DNA of 64,000 nt, taken from positions 3,720,001 through 3,784,000 of the forward strand of contig NZ_VFPO01000001.1 of NCBI RefSeq assembly GCF_006716765.1, written 5' to 3'. The notes beneath the pieces are model-generated. The model did not search any database. It had not been told where the DNA came from and was given only the letters and a program-made list of their open reading frames with translations. Of the stretch, positions 62,029 through 64,000 are shown piece by piece (the first letter of the stretch is position 1; every line of letters begins with the position of its first letter). The stretch comes from Actinomadura hallensis (GTDB lineage Bacteria > Actinomycetota > Actinomycetes > Streptosporangiales > Streptosporangiaceae). Both the position numbers and the translations under genes were made by a program.

Positions 62029-62867
62029 CGGCGGGCCCTCCATCGCGCTCCGGGCATCGCGGCGATCAGTTCGCGCGTGTAGGCGTCGGCGGAGTCGGTA
62101 AAGACGGTCTCGCAGGGGCCGGACTCCACGACCCGGCCGCGCCGCATGACGTGGACGGTCTCACAGACCGACCGGACCACCGCGAGGTCATGGCTGATCA
62201 TGAGCAGTGCGGCTCCCGTGGTCTCGCGTACTTCCCGGAGGAGGTCGAGCACGTCGGCCTGGACGGAGACGTCCAGGCCGGACGTGGGTTCGTCGGCGAC
62301 GATGAGCCGCGGACGCATGAGCAGGGCGCGCGCGATGCAGACCCGCTGCGCCTGACCGCCGCTCAACTGGTGCGGGTACCGGTCGAGCAGGTCCGGGGAG
62401 AGCCGGACGCGTTCCAGCAGCGCGGCGTCGTCGATCCACGCGGTGCGCTCCCGCTGGAGGCGGCGCAATTCCCGCAGCCCGGAGCGGACGGACTGGCGCC
62501 CGTCCAGCGAACCGTGCGGGTCCTGGAACACGATCTGCACCTCCGGGCGCAAGTCGCGCAGCCGCCGCCGGCTGAGACCGTCCAGCGCGTGCCCCAGGAG
62601 CTCGACACGGCCGCCGCTGCGGGGCCCGAGCCCCGTGGCGGCCATCGCCAGCGTGGTCTTGCCGGACCCGGACTCGCCGACGACGGCGGTGCTCTCGCCC
62701 GCCGCGACGCGCAGGGAGACCCCGTCGACGGCCCGAAAGGCCTCGCCCGTGGTGCCGTTGCGGTGCTCGACGATGAGTCCGTCGACGACCAGGACCGGCG
62801 GGGCCACCTGGGCGAGGAGGCCCCCACCGTCGTCGGCCGGGACCTCCTTCTCAAGCATTCCGGACAT
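62025..62867 (-). CDS. Dpp/Opp-type ABC transporter ATPase
   Basis: A 280-residue ATPase: Walker A AVVGESGSGKTTLAMA, Q-loop IVFQDPHGSLDGRQ, signature LSGGQAQRVCIARA, Walker B LIVADEPTSGLDV and H-loop MISHDLAVV. It begins two bases after the binding-protein stop. The order binding protein, ATPase, DppB, DppC, ATPase differs from the common order with both ATPases last. Confidence 0.92.
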   Translation of the reverse strand: MSGMLEKEVPADDGGGLLAQVAPPVLVVDGLIVEHRNGTTGEAFRAVDGVSLRVAAGESTAVVGESGSGKTTLAMAATGLGPRSGGRVELLGHALDGLSRRRLRDLRPEVQIVFQDPHGSLDGRQSVRSGLRELRRLQRERTAWIDDAALLERVRLSPDLLDRYPHQLSGGQAQRVCIARALLMRPRLIVADEPTSGLDVSVQADVLDLLREVRETTGAALLMISHDLAVVRSVCETVHVMRRGRVVESGPCETVFTDSADAYTRELIAAMPGARWRARR

Positions 62868-62869
62868 CG

Positions 62870-64000
62870 TCAGCGGGTCGTCTTCGTGAAGTCGAAGGTG
62901 TTCAGCGGACCGTAGACGGCGCCCTTCACTCCCTTGCCCAGCCCGTAGGCGTACATCTGCTTGTAGAGCGGGACGTAGCAGTGCTTCTTCACCACTGCGA
63001 GAGTGTTGAGCTCGTCGTAGACCTTCTCCGCCGCCGTGGCGTCCTTCTGCTCCAGCGCCTCGGCGACCAGCCCGTCGATCTTCGGGTCGGGGCAGTTGCC
63101 GGTGATCGATGCGGTCTTCATGAAGCCGCTGGCGAAAAAGTCCGGCGCGGCCGCGTTCGGGACCGCGGCGAACAGGTACAGGCCGTCGAGCTGGCGGCCG
63201 CCGACCTCCTTGACGAGCGTGCCGTAGTCGAGGGGCCGGAACTTCACCTTGAAGCCGACCTCCTCAAGGCTCGCGCCGATGGCCTCCGCGACCTCCTTGA
63301 TGTTGGTGTACTGGGCGGAGGGGTAGGTGAGGTTGACCGACGGCGCGGCCGATCCGACCAGCTTCCTGGCCTTGGCCGGGTCGGCGGTGACCTTCTCCTG
63401 GGGCTGGGTCCCGGGTTTGACGTTCAGCATCCCGGCGTCCGCGGCGGCCTTGCCGTCGAAGATGCCCTGGACGATCTCGTCGCGGTTGATGGCCAGGGCG
63501 GCCGCCTCACGCAGCTCGGGCTTGTCGAAGGGCGGCTTGGTCGACTCCAGGAACGCCGTGATCTTCATGGCCGACTCGGTCTCGACGACCTCCAGCCCGG
63601 ACTTGCGCGCCTGCTCGGCCTGTGAGGGCGGCAGGTCCATGGCGATGTCGACGCTCTTGCTCTGCAGGAGTGCGAGCCGCTGGGATGCCTCGGTCGCCCA
63701 GGTGAACGTCACACCCGTGTTCTTCGGCTTCTCGCCCCAGTAGTCGGCGTTCACCTTGACCGAGATTTCGCGGCCCGGCTTGGCGTCGTCGAAGACGTAG
63801 GGGCCGGTGCCGACCGGAGCGGCGGAGAAGCCCTCGGGGCCCTTATCCTTGTAGTACTTCGGCGGCACCAGGTAGACGGTGGTGAGCAGGTTGACGAGGT
63901 CGTACTGCGGCCGCTTCGTCTTCACTACGACGGTGGTGTCGTCCGGCGCCTCGATGGACTCGACGTTCGCGAAGTACGTCTTGAGGATCGAGGTCTCCGA
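62870..64000 (-). CDS. ABC transporter substrate-binding protein, family 5 (partial)
   Basis: The frame stays open to the window edge, so the signal peptide and start lie outside; 376 residues are visible. GTGPYVFDDAKPGREISVKV, ADYWGEKPKNTGVTF and the RLALLQSKSVDIAMDLPP run are the SBP_bac_5 signature of dipeptide/oligopeptide/nickel-type binding proteins. It captures the ligand outside the membrane for the permeases. Given the CoA-catabolic genes in the same run, a non-peptide organic substrate is possible (inference). Confidence 0.92.
   Translation of the reverse strand, partial: SETSILKTYFANVESIEAPDDTTVVVKTKRPQYDLVNLLTTVYLVPPKYYKDKGPEGFSAAPVGTGPYVFDDAKPGREISVKVNADYWGEKPKNTGVTFTWATEASQRLALLQSKSVDIAMDLPPSQAEQARKSGLEVVETESAMKITAFLESTKPPFDKPELREAAALAINRDEIVQGIFDGKAAADAGMLNVKPGTQPQEKVTADPAKARKLVGSAAPSVNLTYPSAQYTNIKEVAEAIGASLEEVGFKVKFRPLDYGTLVKEVGGRQLDGLYLFAAVPNAAAPDFFASGFMKTASITGNCPDPKIDGLVAEALEQKDATAAEKVYDELNTLAVVKKHCYVPLYKQMYAYGLGKGVKGAVYGPLNTFDFTKTTR

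Noticed and set aside
1..64000. CRISPR arrays, tRNA or rRNA genes
   Set aside because: No regularly spaced repeats, cloverleaf-like segments or conserved rRNA stretches were seen on either strand.

Overview
The window is visibly very GC-rich, with GTG starts, ATGA/GTGA stop-start overlaps, purine-rich ribosome sites, four LLM-class (F420-type) oxidoreductases and many TetR regulators. This points to a filamentous actinobacterium, plausibly a relative of Actinomadura/Thermomonosporaceae (inference from gene style; no rRNA or tRNA is present to confirm it).

Layout. (1) 1-9 kb: the end of a phosphotransferase gene; a tight three-gene unit at 669-4533 (Nudix/NrtR-like regulator, nucleosidase-like protein, four-helix membrane protein) preceded by a perfect palindrome; then two TetR regulators, a hotdog thioesterase and an MpaB-type oxygenase, each with divergent-promoter palindromes; and a wrecked MFS transporter. 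(2) 9-13.6 kb: a secreted/membrane polysaccharide pair (NodB deacetylase fused to a family 2 glycosyltransferase), a cobalamin-binding-type protein and a repeat-rich lipoprotein. (3) 13.8-15.6 kb: a graveyard of frameshifted fragments (TetR, siderophore-interacting protein, acyl-AMP ligase C-terminus, SARP regulator).

(4) 15.8-31.2 kb is the most unusual part. On the + strand lie a stand-alone phosphohistidine swivel protein, two unrecognised proteins and a pyruvate phosphate dikinase homologue whose PEP/pyruvate domain has lost its signature residues. Facing them on the - strand is a bacterial microcompartment operon: BMC-P, BMC-H, CoA-acylating aldehyde dehydrogenase, EutJ-like protein, BMC-T, a malate/lactate dehydrogenase with an extra N-terminal segment, a zinc alcohol dehydrogenase and a GAF-PucR regulator. 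A lipocalin/AttH-like protein and a HAD phosphatase leave the same divergent promoter. No signature enzyme of a known metabolosome is present. I propose that the dikinase-like set activates or transfers phosphate to the substrate feeding this compartment.

(5) 31.3-38.7 kb: three IS701-like insertion sequences and an IS5-type remnant. One element sits inside a bile acid:sodium symporter gene whose two halves can be rejoined exactly. (6) 39-64 kb: a large acyl-CoA catabolic region on the - strand. It holds four LLM oxidoreductases, four acyl-CoA/AMP ligases, two acyl-CoA dehydrogenases, two crotonases, two VOC proteins, an SDR, a thiolase with a DUF35-containing thiolase-fold partner, a metallo-beta-lactamase-fold hydrolase and a complete Dpp/Opp-type ABC importer (its binding protein runs off the right edge). 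Two near-identical operator-like sites (47384 and 51232) suggest co-regulation. Together these look like uptake, CoA activation and beta-oxidation-like breakdown of an unidentified carboxylic substrate, perhaps a terpenoid or steroid-like ring compound.
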